A stretch of DNA of 64,000 bases from Palsa-504 sp963739615 (GTDB lineage: Bacteria; Actinomycetota; Actinomycetes; Streptosporangiales; Streptosporangiaceae), in contig CAVUBD010000033.1 of the NCBI GenBank assembly GCA_963739615.1, positions 186,001-250,000 on the forward strand, read 5' to 3'. Positions 34,612 through 43,076 of this stretch are shown piece after piece; the first letter of the stretch is position 1, and the number at the start of each line of letters is the position of its first letter. The notes under the pieces were generated by a model. That model was not told the DNA's origin. It saw nothing but the letters and a program-made list of their open reading frames with translations, and searched no databases. The position numbers and the translations under genes are program-made.

Positions 34612-36345
34612 TCATGCCGATCGGGTTTGGCGGAAGACGTAGACGTCGTCGGACTCGAAAATCTGGGTGTAGACGTGATCCGGGTAGAGCTGGGCGATGA
34701 AGGCAGGGACATTGCTGATGGTGGGGCTGTAGCCGCTGTCGCGGCCGTCGAAGACGATGTACTGAGTCCTGGGGTGGCCGGCATTGCCGATCCAGAAGGT
34801 GTCAGCGCGGGCGGCCAGCGGCGCTAGCAGGTCCAGCGTGGTCTGCACGGTGGCGCCATCGGGCACCTTGGCCATGGCCGCTTCGGCCGACTCCACATGC
34901 GCGCTGATCCGGTAGGTCTGCGCGTTCCACAGGCTGCTGAGCGGAAACTGGAAGGCCAGCGGGACAGCGATCGCGAGCATCATGGCCGCGCCGTAGCGCT
35001 GCGCTCCGGCCAGGATCGCCCGCCGCAGGCCCTGCCGCCCGCTCGCCCAACTGACGAATCCGGCCGAGTCGTCGGCGTCCATGGCGGCGCGGATCCTGAC
35101 CAGCGCGTCGACGGCCGCGATGAAGATGACCGGCATCACGGTCGCGTTGTAATGCCAGACCGTTCCCCAGAAACTGGAGTCCGTGGACAGGAAACGCAGC
35201 AGCAGGCTCGGCACCGCCAGCAGTACCAGCGGGGATCGGAGCGCGATGAACGCGGTCGGAAGCAGCAGCAGCACGATCGTCTGCAGCTTGTCGGGCCAGG
35301 CGCGGAACAGTTGCTTGACCAGGCTGACGACGGTCAGGTGCTGGCCCGGCGCGAACACCCCGCCATCGCTCCAGTAATCGTAGTGATGGGCCGCGTTGAA
35401 GTGCGGGATGATCAGCCCAATGGCCAGGAACGACCAGGCAAAACCCCAGATCAAGAGCAACTGCCCGGCCATGACGAGGCTGCGGGCGTACCGGTTCGCG
35501 TCCGCGGGGACATCCGGGCCGGCCGGAGCGTCCATCTGCTCGGGAGCGCCCGAGAGTGCGGAGGTAACTGAGAGCGCGGAGGGGCCCGGGAGCGCGGGCT
35601 CGGCCGCGGCTGCGGACTTCGGCACCTTCACGCGCAGGCCAGCGACGATCATGTACAGGCCGATGGCCGCGACCGTGAAACCCTGATCCTCCTTGACGAA
35701 GACCAGCGGGAGCGCCCAGCAGACCGCGGTCCTGATGTGGCCGCGGAGCAGCGCCGACAACGAGAAGGCCAGCAGCGGAACGGCGAACGCGATTTCGTGG
35801 AAGTCGTACTTGATCATCTGCTGCAGGCCCCAGGAGAACCCGTAGGCGACCGCGATCGCCCGGCCGGGACCGGCACCGAGCTTTTCCCGCGCGATCTGGC
35901 TCACCGGGAAAACCGACAGCGCGGCGAGCAGGGCCTGCGCCACAAGCAACGTCGCCGCCGAGGGAAAGACGCGGAAGAACGGGGCAATGATCGCGACGAT
36001 CGGCTGGAAATGGTCACCGAGCAGGTTGAAGCCGGCGCTCCTGACGTCCGCGATCGGTGCCCGCAGATGGGCGTCCTGCTTGACGTACTCGGTGTAGATG
36101 CCGAGGTCCCACGAGGTCGGGCTGAGCCGCAGCAACTGGAAGAGCGAGATCACGGCGTACGCGCCGAAAACGGCCAGCGCTATCGCCCAGGTGACCAGAT
36201 CCCGGTAGAGGCCCGCCGGTTCGTGCTTCGCCCGCGGCGCGTCAGGCACCGGCACCGGTCCCGATGGCAGCTGCCCCGAACCGGCCGCCCCCGCCGGCGT
36301 CCCGGCCGGGGTCATAAATCCCGGCGGGATCCCACTATGAGACAC
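34612..36345 (-). CDS. DUF2079 family polytopic membrane protein
   Basis: About 577 residues with around ten spans. It is the second DUF2079 member in the window, with WDLGIYTEYVKQDAHLRA, GFNLLGDHFQPIVAIIAP, IKYDFHEIAFAVPLLAF and PLVFVKEDQGF matching the family's conserved blocks, and a C-terminal soluble part with VPDGATVQTTLDLLAPLA. Similarity to the 8458-10086 protein covers the first two-thirds. A loop of about 50 residues after KVPKSAAAA is Pro/Ala/Ser-rich and probably exposed. I prefer GTG 36345 (GAGG five bases upstream); ATG 36414 is also open. It stands alone, not in the sugar operons. Function unknown. Confidence 0.76.
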   Translation of the reverse strand: MSHSGIPPGFMTPAGTPAGAAGSGQLPSGPVPVPDAPRAKHEPAGLYRDLVTWAIALAVFGAYAVISLFQLLRLSPTSWDLGIYTEYVKQDAHLRAPIADVRSAGFNLLGDHFQPIVAIIAPFFRVFPSAATLLVAQALLAALSVFPVSQIAREKLGAGPGRAIAVAYGFSWGLQQMIKYDFHEIAFAVPLLAFSLSALLRGHIRTAVCWALPLVFVKEDQGFTVAAIGLYMIVAGLRVKVPKSAAAAEPALPGPSALSVTSALSGAPEQMDAPAGPDVPADANRYARSLVMAGQLLLIWGFAWSFLAIGLIIPHFNAAHHYDYWSDGGVFAPGQHLTVVSLVKQLFRAWPDKLQTIVLLLLPTAFIALRSPLVLLAVPSLLLRFLSTDSSFWGTVWHYNATVMPVIFIAAVDALVRIRAAMDADDSAGFVSWASGRQGLRRAILAGAQRYGAAMMLAIAVPLAFQFPLSSLWNAQTYRISAHVESAEAAMAKVPDGATVQTTLDLLAPLAARADTFWIGNAGHPRTQYIVFDGRDSGYSPTISNVPAFIAQLYPDHVYTQIFESDDVYVFRQTRSA

Positions 36346-36689
36346 CGTTGCCTCGCTCTCAGACACCACGAGCCCAGGCCATGCCCCCGGTCTCGCGCGA
36401 TACCGGTCCGGCACCAGGCTGGGCCCGTTGCCTGTCCAGCATCTCGCGCAGACTACCCGCTCGCATAGACCTGTCCGCGGGTCAGACGAGCAGGAGTTTC
36501 CCGATGCGGCTCCCGAACCGTTTGGTCAGGCCGCGTGCGCGGACAAGTACTTCTCTCGTCGACACCCGGTTCAGGCTACCTGCGGGGTATGACATTCTTC
36601 GAACGGTTTACCTCCCGCCACATCTTGCTACCAGAGCACACGGTAGAGTCTGTCCATTACGGGATGGACCGGCTAAAGGGGCATAGCGA

Positions 36690-37172
36690 GTGGATCTCCT
36701 CCGCGATCTTTACGCCCGATTCAGGGTGCTGATACACGAGGTAGCCAAGTTCGGCATCGTCGGTGTCCTCGCGTTCCTCATCACGATCGGCGGCGCGAAC
36801 GCGCTGCGGTCCGGAGCGGGACTCGGCCCGCTGACCTCGGTGACCATCGCCACGATCGTCGCCACGGTGTTCGCCTTCGCCGGCAACAAGCTCTGGGCGT
36901 TCCGGCACCGCAAGGGCAGTCATCTGGGCCGCGAGTCGGTCCTGTTCTTCGTCTTCAACGGAATCGGGCTGCTCATCCAGCTCGCGTTCGTCGCGGCCGT
37001 GCACTACGGGCTTGGCCTGACGGACACGTTCTCCTACAACGTGGCGAACATCATCGGCATCGGCGTGGCCACGATTTTCCGGCTGTACTGCTACCGTCGC
37101 TGGGTGTTCATCATGGTCGCCGAGGAGCCGCCGACGGCAGAGCGGCTGCAGCCGGAGACCTCGAGCACCTGA
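36690..37172 (+). CDS. GtrA family membrane protein
   Basis: 160 residues with four spans, typical of GtrA/DPMS_TM-like proteins. HEVAKFGIVGVLAFLITIGGANALR, VATVFAFAGNKLWAFRHRK and IGIGVATIFRLYCYRRWVF are the classical family signature. GtrA-like proteins have been proposed to flip polyprenol-linked sugars and often accompany a GtrB-like glycosyltransferase; here no GT2 gene is adjacent. The GTG start (36690) opens on MDLLRDLYARFRVL. It converges with the GT51 gene ending at 37195, with a 22-bp gap. Confidence 0.85.
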   Translation: MDLLRDLYARFRVLIHEVAKFGIVGVLAFLITIGGANALRSGAGLGPLTSVTIATIVATVFAFAGNKLWAFRHRKGSHLGRESVLFFVFNGIGLLIQLAFVAAVHYGLGLTDTFSYNVANIIGIGVATIFRLYCYRRWVFIMVAEEPPTAERLQPETSST

Positions 37173-37194
37173 GGCTCTGCGGGCCTAGGCGCGG

Positions 37195-38013
37195 TTACTG
37201 GCAGCCGCGGATGTCGGAAAGCCCGAGGGGCGCCTTGAGGGCGGCGTTTTCCTGCGCTGCGGTCAGGTAGCCCACCGCGGCCATCCGGCCGATCACGTGC
37301 ACCAGCCGCGCCCGCGCCGCCGCTGGGTAGATCAGGGGGTCGTCGTAAGTAGGCGCGTTGACCACGCCGGCCAGCATCGCCGCCTGAACAAGGGTCAGCC
37401 TGGCGGGTGAGCGACCGAAGTATCCGCAGCTGGCGGACTCCAGGCCGTAGTAACCATGACCGTAATACGCGACCTCCGCGTACAGCCGCAGTATCTCGGC
37501 CCGGCTGTAGGTCATGTTGAGCTTGACGGCCAGCGCCAGCTGCTCAAGCACCTGGCTGAAGCCGCTGCGGCCCGAGGTATACAGGTTCTTCGCGAGCTGC
37601 TGGTCGATGGTGCTGCCGCCCGCATCGCGATGCCCGAAGACCCACAAGGCCGCCGCGTGCGCCATCGCGAGCGGATCCACGCCAGGGTCGGCGTTGAAGC
37701 GGTGGTCTTCTGTCGCCACCAGAGCCTGCTCGAAGTACTGCGGGACCGGCGGACCTGGGTAGGCGATGTGATGCTCCTTCGCCTGGGCGGCGGCCAGCGC
37801 CGTGGCCTCGCCGGCCGAGGGAGTCAGCACGAAGAGCAGGCCCACCGCGACGGCGAAGGCCGCGACCAGGGCCAGGAGGACCTTGACGATCCTGCCGCCA
37901 AGCCTGAACCGCCGCGGCGCCCGCAGCGGCCGCGTCCTGCCGTCAGCATCGAAGCCGTCGCCGCAGGAGGCTGAGCGGCGGGCCCCAAGTACCCTCAACT
38001 GCCAGCCCTTCAT
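37195..38013 (-). CDS. Monofunctional GT51 peptidoglycan glycosyltransferase
   Basis: About 272 residues: one N-terminal span (VKVLLALVAAFAVAVGLLFVL) then a GT51 domain that polymerises lipid II outside the membrane. The catalytic motif 1 is ALVATEDHRFNADPGVD, with the essential Glu; motif 2 is GGSTIDQQLAKNLY; motif 4 is AYYGHGYYGLESASCGYFG. There is no penicillin-binding transpeptidase domain, so this is an MtgA-like stand-alone enzyme, or a truncated class A PBP. GGSTI-Q-L is intact, so it is probably active. The start ATG 38013 follows an Arg-rich region; a longer frame opens at 38076. Confidence 0.8.
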   Translation of the reverse strand: MKGWQLRVLGARRSASCGDGFDADGRTRPLRAPRRFRLGGRIVKVLLALVAAFAVAVGLLFVLTPSAGEATALAAAQAKEHHIAYPGPPVPQYFEQALVATEDHRFNADPGVDPLAMAHAAALWVFGHRDAGGSTIDQQLAKNLYTSGRSGFSQVLEQLALAVKLNMTYSRAEILRLYAEVAYYGHGYYGLESASCGYFGRSPARLTLVQAAMLAGVVNAPTYDDPLIYPAAARARLVHVIGRMAAVGYLTAAQENAALKAPLGLSDIRGCQ

Positions 38014-38258
38014 CCGCTTACGGCGACGCGGCACGCAACTGCATCTGGCACGGCGCCAGTGGCATGCCCGGTTCATGTTAACTTTCCCCGCGGACTGGGA
38101 TCACGCATCGGCGGCGGCGCGGCGGCGCGGGCCGGCCTTTGCGGCGGGGCTCGGCGGGATCGGGTTCGGTTTCGAGCGGCGCCGCGGTTGCGCTAAGCTA
38201 ACGGAGCCTGCCGAGGTCTGGCGGGTGAGTGTCACGGGCAGCATCGTCGTGGCACGGG

Positions 38259-38333
38259 CGGGACGTGGCCCAGCTTGGTTAAGGCGCCTGACTGGGGGTC
38301 AGGAGAGCAGGAGTTCAAATCTCCTCGTCCCGA
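38259..38333 (+). tRNA. tRNA-Pro (anticodon GGG)
   Basis: 75 nt. The acceptor CGGGACG pairs with CGTCCCG; the D-arm pairs G10-C25, C11-G24 and C12-G23. The anticodon stem CCTGA/TCAGG encloses loop CTGGGGG, so the anticodon is GGG, which reads proline CCC/CCU. The T-stem AGGAG/CTCCT encloses TTCAAAT. A73 follows and CCA is not encoded, as is usual for actinobacteria. Confidence 0.93.
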
Positions 38334-38423
38334 CTAACGTGGACCGGGAACGCCTGGTCCCGTAGGACCCGGACCGGGCGCCCCGGGATGCGACGGCGGC
38401 GGGCTCTGGTGTTGACTGTGGGC

Positions 38424-38873
38424 ATGCCAGTTCAAGGAGAATACGAGCCGAGCGCACAGGCCTGGGTGCGCGATCAAGTTGAGCTTTACGAGAGTTCGGG
38501 CGGCACGAAGGGGACGACGCTCCTCGATACCGGCATCCCGGTCGTCATCGTGACCAACCTTGGTGCCAGCAGCGGCAAGGTACGCAAGACGCCGGTGATG
38601 CGAGTCGAACACGACAGCCGGTACGCCATGGTGGCATCGAAGGGCGGCGCCCCGGAACATCCCCTGTGGTACTACAACGTCCGAGCGAACCCGCTGGTGG
38701 AGCTCCAGGACGGCCCGGCCAGGCGGGACATGACCGCCCGCGAAGTCAGCGGCGCCGAGCGCGACGAGTGGTGGAAGCGGGCGGTCGCGGTGTACCCGTC
38801 CTACGCGGAGTACCAGCAGAAGACCACGCGCGAGATCCCGGTGTTCGTCCTGGAGCCCGTGGCGGAAAGCTAA
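38424..38873 (+). CDS. Deazaflavin (F420)-dependent nitroreductase family protein
   Basis: 149 residues, the size of DDN-type split-barrel proteins that use F420H2. Signature: SGGTKGTTLLDTGIPVVIVTNLGASSGKVRKTPVMRVEHDSRYAMVASKGG (core barrel), followed by HPLWYYNVRANPLVELQDG, and AVYPSYAEYQQKTTREIPVFVLEP at the C-terminus. ATG 38424 (MPVQGEYEPSAQAW) is the natural start; an upstream in-frame GTG/ATG stretch lacks family similarity. It follows tRNA-Pro by 90 bp and is followed by a strong hairpin. Substrates in this family vary (nitroimidazoles, quinones, enones). Confidence 0.85.
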   Translation: MPVQGEYEPSAQAWVRDQVELYESSGGTKGTTLLDTGIPVVIVTNLGASSGKVRKTPVMRVEHDSRYAMVASKGGAPEHPLWYYNVRANPLVELQDGPARRDMTAREVSGAERDEWWKRAVAVYPSYAEYQQKTTREIPVFVLEPVAES

Positions 38874-38875
38874 CA

Positions 38876-38906
38876 CTGTCCCGCGGGATGAACTCTCGCG
38901 GGACAG
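38876..38906 (+). terminator. Hairpin terminator after the nitroreductase gene
   Basis: CTGTCCCGCG and CGCGGGACAG form a perfect 10-bp stem with an 11-base loop, immediately after the stop at 38873. There is no T-run, as is typical of actinobacterial terminators. Confidence 0.7.
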
Positions 38907-39050
38907 CGCCATCCGTCCGGTGGTCAGCCGTTTATCATGCCTACGCCCGGCAGGATCGGGATCCGCTTTTTGCGGCGTCCTCATGTCTGTTAAGACTGAA
39001 ATAACCGTTCTTCGGTTAGAACCTCGTCAAGATAGCGGCAGACTGGTGCG

Positions 39051-40907
39051 ATGACAGGACAGGCGGAACTCAGGCGCCGGGCGCAGGCTCACGGGGTGGC
39101 GGTCTCCTACCAGGACTGGCGGGGCCGTCTGGTCGAGGTGCCGGACGAGACACTGGCCGCAGTCCTGGCTGCCCTGGGCGACGAAGGGACCGGGCCGCCG
39201 AACCCATCCCCCGGTCAACGGGCCGCGGGTGCTGCGGCGGCTCCGTTTCCTGCCGGCCGGTCGTGGGGCTTTACCGTGCAGCTGTACTCAGTGCGGTCAC
39301 GCGCCTCCTGGGGGCACGGCGACCTGCGCGACCTCGCCGATCTCGCCGCGTGGAGCGGTCGTGAGCTAGGCGCTGACTTCGTGCTTGTCAACCCGCTGCA
39401 TGCGGCGGAACCGCAGCCGCCGATCAGCCCGTCGCCCTACCTGGCGATGACCCGGCGCCAGATCAGCCCGCTCTACCTGCGGATCGAAGACATACCCGAG
39501 TACGAGAAGCTGAGCCCCGGCGACCGCGCCCGGGTCGACGACCTCGCCGCGCCGCTGCGCGCCGCCAGCACGACGGCGGCCCTCATCGACAGGGACGCGG
39601 TCTGGGCCGCTAAGCGCACGGCGCTCGAGATCATCGGCACGGTCCGGCTCAGCCCGGATCGCCGGGCCGAGCTCGACGCGTTTCTCGCGCGCGATGACCA
39701 GGCCGCGCAACGCTGGGCGACCTGGTGCGCGATCGCCGAGGCCCACGGCCCGGACTGGCGGTCGTGGCCCGCCGGGCTGGCCGACCCGGCGGCGGCCGAG
39801 GTAGCGGAGTTCACCCGGGCACGTGCGGACCGGGTCGCGTTCCACGCCTGGGTGCAGTGGCTGGTCACCGATCAGGCCGCCGCGGCGCAGCGCACCGCGC
39901 GGCAGGCCGGCATGGGCATTGGCGTCATCGCCGACCTGGCGGTGGGCGCGCATCCGGGCGGCGCCGACGCCTGGGCTCACCAGGACGTGATCGTCCCCGG
40001 CATCAGCGTCGGCGCCCCGCCTGACGAGTTCAACCAGCGGGGCCAGGACTGGACGCTACCCCCGTGGCATCCGGGATTGCTGGCCGCCCAGGCGGGCAGG
40101 CCGCTGGGCGAGCTGATCGCGGCGACAACGCGCGACGTGGGCGGCATGCGCGTGGACCATGTCATGGGGCTGGCCAGGCTGTGGTGGATACCGGCCGGGG
40201 CGTCACCGCACCAGGGCACCTACGTCCGGTACGACCATGAGCTGATAGGTAACGTGGTGGCCGCCGAGGTGGCGCGGGCGGACGCGCTCGCGATCGGCGA
40301 GGATCTCGGCACGGTGGAACCCTGGCTGCGGAAATTCCTGGCCGAGCGCCGGATACTCGGCACCTCCATGTTGTGGTTCGAGCGGCGGGCGGACGGCACG
40401 CCGCGCAGGCCAGGCGGATGGCGCCGCGGCTGCCTGGCCATGGTGGGCACGCATGACATGCCCCCGGCCTCGGCGTTCCTCACCGGCGATCAGGTCACCG
40501 TCCGGGCCGAGCTCGGCCTGCTCACCCAGCCGGAGACCGAGGAGCGGGCCGAGGCGCAGGCGGACGCGCGCAGGTGGCTCGCGATGCTCGCACGCGAAGG
40601 CCTGGTGACCGGCCAGGGCCGCCCGTCGCCTGAGGAGTTCACCACCGCCCTGTACGCCTACTTGACCCGGACGCCCGCCGTGCTGATCGGCGTCTCGCTG
40701 GCGGACGCCACGGGCGAACGCCGGCCGCAGAACATGCCGGGCACGGTGGACGAGTACCCCAACTGGCGGATCCCGCTCACCGACGGCGACGGGAAACCGG
40801 TACTGCTCGAGGACCTGCCGGCGCACGCCGGCGTCCGGACCGTCGCGGACGCCGTGTCCGGCGGCCTGACCGGCCGGCGTTCTGAGGCCGGTAGGGGCAA
40901 GCGGTAG
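39051..40907 (+). CDS. malQ: 4-alpha-glucanotransferase (amylomaltase)
   Basis: 618 residues, GH77. It transfers maltosyl/glucosyl segments between alpha-1,4-glucans in maltodextrin and glycogen metabolism. Family blocks: FTVQLYSVRSRASWGHGDLRDL, FVLVNPLHAAEP, SPYLAMTRRQISPLYLRI and IADLAVGAHPGGAD. The catalytic nucleophile region is GGMRVDHVMGLARLWWIP; LAIGEDLGTVEPWLRKFL carries the acid/base Glu, and MVGTHDMPPASAFLTGD the third carboxylate. The ATG at 39051 gives the normal bacterial N-terminal domain. The next gene starts nine bases after its stop. Confidence 0.9.
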   Translation: MTGQAELRRRAQAHGVAVSYQDWRGRLVEVPDETLAAVLAALGDEGTGPPNPSPGQRAAGAAAAPFPAGRSWGFTVQLYSVRSRASWGHGDLRDLADLAAWSGRELGADFVLVNPLHAAEPQPPISPSPYLAMTRRQISPLYLRIEDIPEYEKLSPGDRARVDDLAAPLRAASTTAALIDRDAVWAAKRTALEIIGTVRLSPDRRAELDAFLARDDQAAQRWATWCAIAEAHGPDWRSWPAGLADPAAAEVAEFTRARADRVAFHAWVQWLVTDQAAAAQRTARQAGMGIGVIADLAVGAHPGGADAWAHQDVIVPGISVGAPPDEFNQRGQDWTLPPWHPGLLAAQAGRPLGELIAATTRDVGGMRVDHVMGLARLWWIPAGASPHQGTYVRYDHELIGNVVAAEVARADALAIGEDLGTVEPWLRKFLAERRILGTSMLWFERRADGTPRRPGGWRRGCLAMVGTHDMPPASAFLTGDQVTVRAELGLLTQPETEERAEAQADARRWLAMLAREGLVTGQGRPSPEEFTTALYAYLTRTPAVLIGVSLADATGERRPQNMPGTVDEYPNWRIPLTDGDGKPVLLEDLPAHAGVRTVADAVSGGLTGRRSEAGRGKR

Positions 40908-40916
40908 AGTCCACGC

Positions 40917-41198
40917 GTGACTACCCGCGATGAACTGGACGCGCTTTCCTCGCGCGAGCTACATGACCTCGCCGTCCGGCGGGCGCTGCGTCACGTCGAC
41001 GTGGAGTTCCTGTGGGACCTGTTGCGCGCCATCCCGGCGGCCGAGGCTTCTGAGGGGCACGCGGCCGAGGCCGGGCGGGACATCACGAAGGTCACCGCGC
41101 TGATCTCGGATGCGATCGACTCCGGAGAGGGCGACGTGGCCGAGGCGCTGCGCCCGCTCTACCTCGACTACCTCGCCAAGCACGGCACCGGCGGCTGA
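40917..41198 (+). CDS. Small conserved hypothetical protein
   Basis: 93 residues, soluble and acidic, predicted all-helical (RELHDLAVRRALRHVDVEFLWDLLRAIPAAEA, then DITKVTALISDAIDSGEG). GTG 40917 is nine bases after malQ, so the two are co-transcribed. I recall similar small actinobacterial proteins of unknown function but assign none. The codon bias is typical of real genes here. Confidence 0.65.
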   Translation: MTTRDELDALSSRELHDLAVRRALRHVDVEFLWDLLRAIPAAEASEGHAAEAGRDITKVTALISDAIDSGEGDVAEALRPLYLDYLAKHGTGG

Positions 41199-41210
41199 GG
41201 CCTGAGATGG

Positions 41211-41254
41211 GCGTAAGCCGAAGGCCCGGTTCTACGGGACTCTTCGGCTCACGC
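41211..41254. terminator. Bidirectional hairpin between convergent genes
   Basis: Outer arms GCGT/ACGC (41211-41214, 41251-41254) and inner arms AGCCGAAG/CTTCGGCT (41216-41223, 41242-41249) form a 12-bp stem with one mismatch, with a CCCG/CGGG sub-hairpin in the loop. It lies between the hypothetical gene (plus) and yceI (minus). Confidence 0.7.
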
Positions 41255-41274
41255 ACGTCCGGAGGGTGCCCGGC

Positions 41275-41838
41275 TTACTCGGGCTTGGCGAGGACGCCCT
41301 CGACCTCAAGGGTGATCGTGACCTTCTCGCTGACGGCGACGCCGCCGCCGGGGATCGGGCCGTTGTAGCTGACGCCCCAGTCCGTCCGGTTGATCTCAGT
41401 GGTGGCGGAGAAGCCGACCCGCGTGCCGCCGTAGGCGTCGGGGCCGAAGCCGTTGACCTCAAGACGCAGCGTAACCGGCTTGGTGGTGCCGCGGATGGTG
41501 AGGTCACCGTCGAGCAGGAAGTCGCCGCCGTCGGCGCGCACGCCGGTGGAACGGAACGTCATCGTGGGGTGCGACTCGACCTCGAAGAAGTCGGCGCTCC
41601 GGATGTGGTTGTCGCGGTTGGGCTCGCCGGTGTTCACCGAGCTGAGATCGACGGTCGCGGTCACGCTGGACCGCAGCGGGTCGGGAGCGGTGACGAGGGT
41701 CCCCTCGAACTTGTCGAAACGACCACGGACCTTGCTCACCATCATGTGCCTGACGACGAACGATACCTCCGAGTGCACCGGGTCGATCGTCCAGGTGCCG
41801 GCGACGTAGCCGGGAATCTCCACGGCTGTCTCGGTCAT
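41275..41838 (-). CDS. YceI family lipocalin-like protein
   Basis: 187 residues. The YceI beta-barrel binds isoprenoid-type ligands; in actinobacteria it is a small cytoplasmic or secreted protein of unclear role. Signature: GTWTIDPVHSEVSFVVRHMMVSKVRGRF at the N-terminus, DNHIRSADFFEVESHPTMTF, DLTIRGTTKPVTL, and INRTDWGVSYN. No signal peptide is visible. ATG 41838 has GGAGG four bases upstream; the upstream frame to 41910 is not family-like. It is divergent from the HxlR regulator at 41989, which probably controls it. Confidence 0.88.
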   Translation of the reverse strand: MTETAVEIPGYVAGTWTIDPVHSEVSFVVRHMMVSKVRGRFDKFEGTLVTAPDPLRSSVTATVDLSSVNTGEPNRDNHIRSADFFEVESHPTMTFRSTGVRADGGDFLLDGDLTIRGTTKPVTLRLEVNGFGPDAYGGTRVGFSATTEINRTDWGVSYNGPIPGGGVAVSEKVTITLEVEGVLAKPE

Positions 41839-41902
41839 CAATCCTCCAGATGAGTGGTTATTTCTCGTACGCGACTTCGCTCGCGTACTTGGCTTCCTTA
41901 TA

Positions 41903-41915
41903 GTAACCAAGTTAT
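41903..41915. promoter_or_regulatory. Candidate operator between yceI and hxlR-type gene
   Basis: GTAAC-CAA-GTTAT is an inverted repeat with one mismatch between the two genes, a plausible site for the neighbouring winged-helix repressor. It sits about 65 bases upstream of the yceI start. Only one such site is seen. Confidence 0.4.
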
Positions 41916-41988
41916 GATTGAAGCGTCAAGCACCAGGGTAAGCCACCTTCTGCGAAGTAACCTGGAGGAGTACTTGGGAGGGGATCAC

Positions 41989-42411
41989 TTGGATTCCGGG
42001 CACGTCGGCCCGGTTTGCGAGCCGTCAGTGCCGGCCGGCGAACCGTTCGAGCCGGCCAGGGAACCGCCGACCTGCCGCGCGCGTGAAGTTCTCCAGCGTG
42101 TCGGCGACAAGTGGTCCGTACTGGTCATCGACCTGCTCGGGCAGGGAACCAGGCGGTTCAGCGAGTTGCATCGCGCGATCGACGGAATCACCGCCAGGAT
42201 GCTAACGGTTACGCTGCGCGGTCTCGAACGCGATGGCATCGTGACCCGGACCATCCACCCGGTTATCCCGCCCCGGGTCGAATACGCCCTCACGCCCATG
42301 GGGCGGACCCTGCTAGACACCATCGGGCAGCTCGTCACGTGGACCGACAGCCATCTGCCCGAGATCGAAGCCGCCCGGGCGGCCTACGACGCCAGGCACG
42401 CGTCCCCATAG
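41989..42411 (+). CDS. HxlR-family winged-helix regulator
   Basis: About 140 residues. The HxlR domain is clear: CRAREVLQRVGDKWSVLVIDLLGQGTRRFSELHRAIDGITARMLTVTLRGLERDGIVTRT, then VEYALTPMGRTLLDTI. A Cys before the domain, as in redox-sensing HxlR proteins such as HypR and YodB, is present (Cys in TCRAREV). TTG 41989 follows GGGAGGGG by seven bases and gives a normal family length; the frame is open upstream to 41854, with ATG 41914 inside a putative operator. It probably represses itself and yceI, responding to electrophiles (inference). Confidence 0.8.
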   Translation: MDSGHVGPVCEPSVPAGEPFEPAREPPTCRAREVLQRVGDKWSVLVIDLLGQGTRRFSELHRAIDGITARMLTVTLRGLERDGIVTRTIHPVIPPRVEYALTPMGRTLLDTIGQLVTWTDSHLPEIEAARAAYDARHASP

Positions 42412-42420
42412 GCTGATCCG

Positions 42421-42567
42421 GTGGATAGCCGGAAACAAGCGGGGACCCGGGCGCAAACGCAGGGCCAGGCAGAAACGGCTGAGCGGCGGCGGCACGGTTC
42501 CTCGTTCGGTGCCGCCGAATTCATCCTGCCGATGATCACCGTGGCGCTCCGTGCGCTGAGGAGCTAG
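42421..42567 (+). CDS. Possible small protein of 48 residues
   Basis: GTG 42421 opens ten bases after the HxlR-type stop and runs 48 codons to TAG 42565-42567. The first half is Gln/Arg/Thr-rich; the second (FGAAEFILPMITVALRALRS) is hydrophobic and could be a membrane helix. No family is recognised and it may be spurious. It precedes the truncated MFS gene by nine bases. Confidence 0.3.
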   Translation: MDSRKQAGTRAQTQGQAETAERRRHGSSFGAAEFILPMITVALRALRS

Positions 42568-42575
42568 CTGGCCGT

Positions 42576-43070
42576 ATGCGACAGACGGCCCGCCCCCGCG
42601 TCCCGGTGATGACGCACACAGAAAGGACCAGGCTCGCCTTCCTCACCTCCACCCACGTGGTCGACGACCTGTACCAGGGTGCCGTTCCCGCGCTCCTGCC
42701 GTTCCTGGCCATCGAGAGGCACTACAGCTACGCCGGGCTGACCGGGATCACGCTGGCGGCTACCTTCCTGGCCAGCGTGGTCCAGCCAGGTTTCGGCGCG
42801 CTGACCGACAAGTACCGCCACCTCGGCTGGCTGGTGGCGGCCGGCCTGCTGGTGGCGGGGCTCGGCATCGGCCTGTCCGGCCTCGGCGACAGCTACCTGA
42901 TCACCTGGTGCGCCGTCGCCGTGTCCGGGATCGGGGTGGCCGCGTATCACCCCGAGGCGACCAGGACCGCCCGCGGCCTGGCCGGCGACTCGACCCAGGC
43001 CATGAGCTGGTTCTCGGTGGGCGGCAACGCCGGGATCGCGCTCGGGCCTGTCATGAAGGCAGGCCGCTAG
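42576..43070 (+). pseudogene. Truncated MFS transporter (fosmidomycin-resistance-like)
   Basis: 164 codons encoding only the first about five spans of an MFS transporter that is normally about 400 residues. THVVDDLYQGAVPALLPFL, GFGALTDKYRHLGWLVAAGLL and AAYHPEATRTARGLAGD match the Fsr-type subfamily. The frame ends at GGNAGIALGPVMKAGR, within span 5, and the next base is already the tail of a damaged SnoaL-like gene. The last about 230 residues are absent from the window, so this is a real deletion or an assembly join, not a single-base error. Confidence 0.72.
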
Positions 43071-43076
43071 CCTGGA

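Noticed and set aside
38259..38333. tRNA-Pro as an integration (att) site
   Set aside because: No integrase, att direct repeat or foreign-looking block follows; the next genes are ordinary chromosomal genes.
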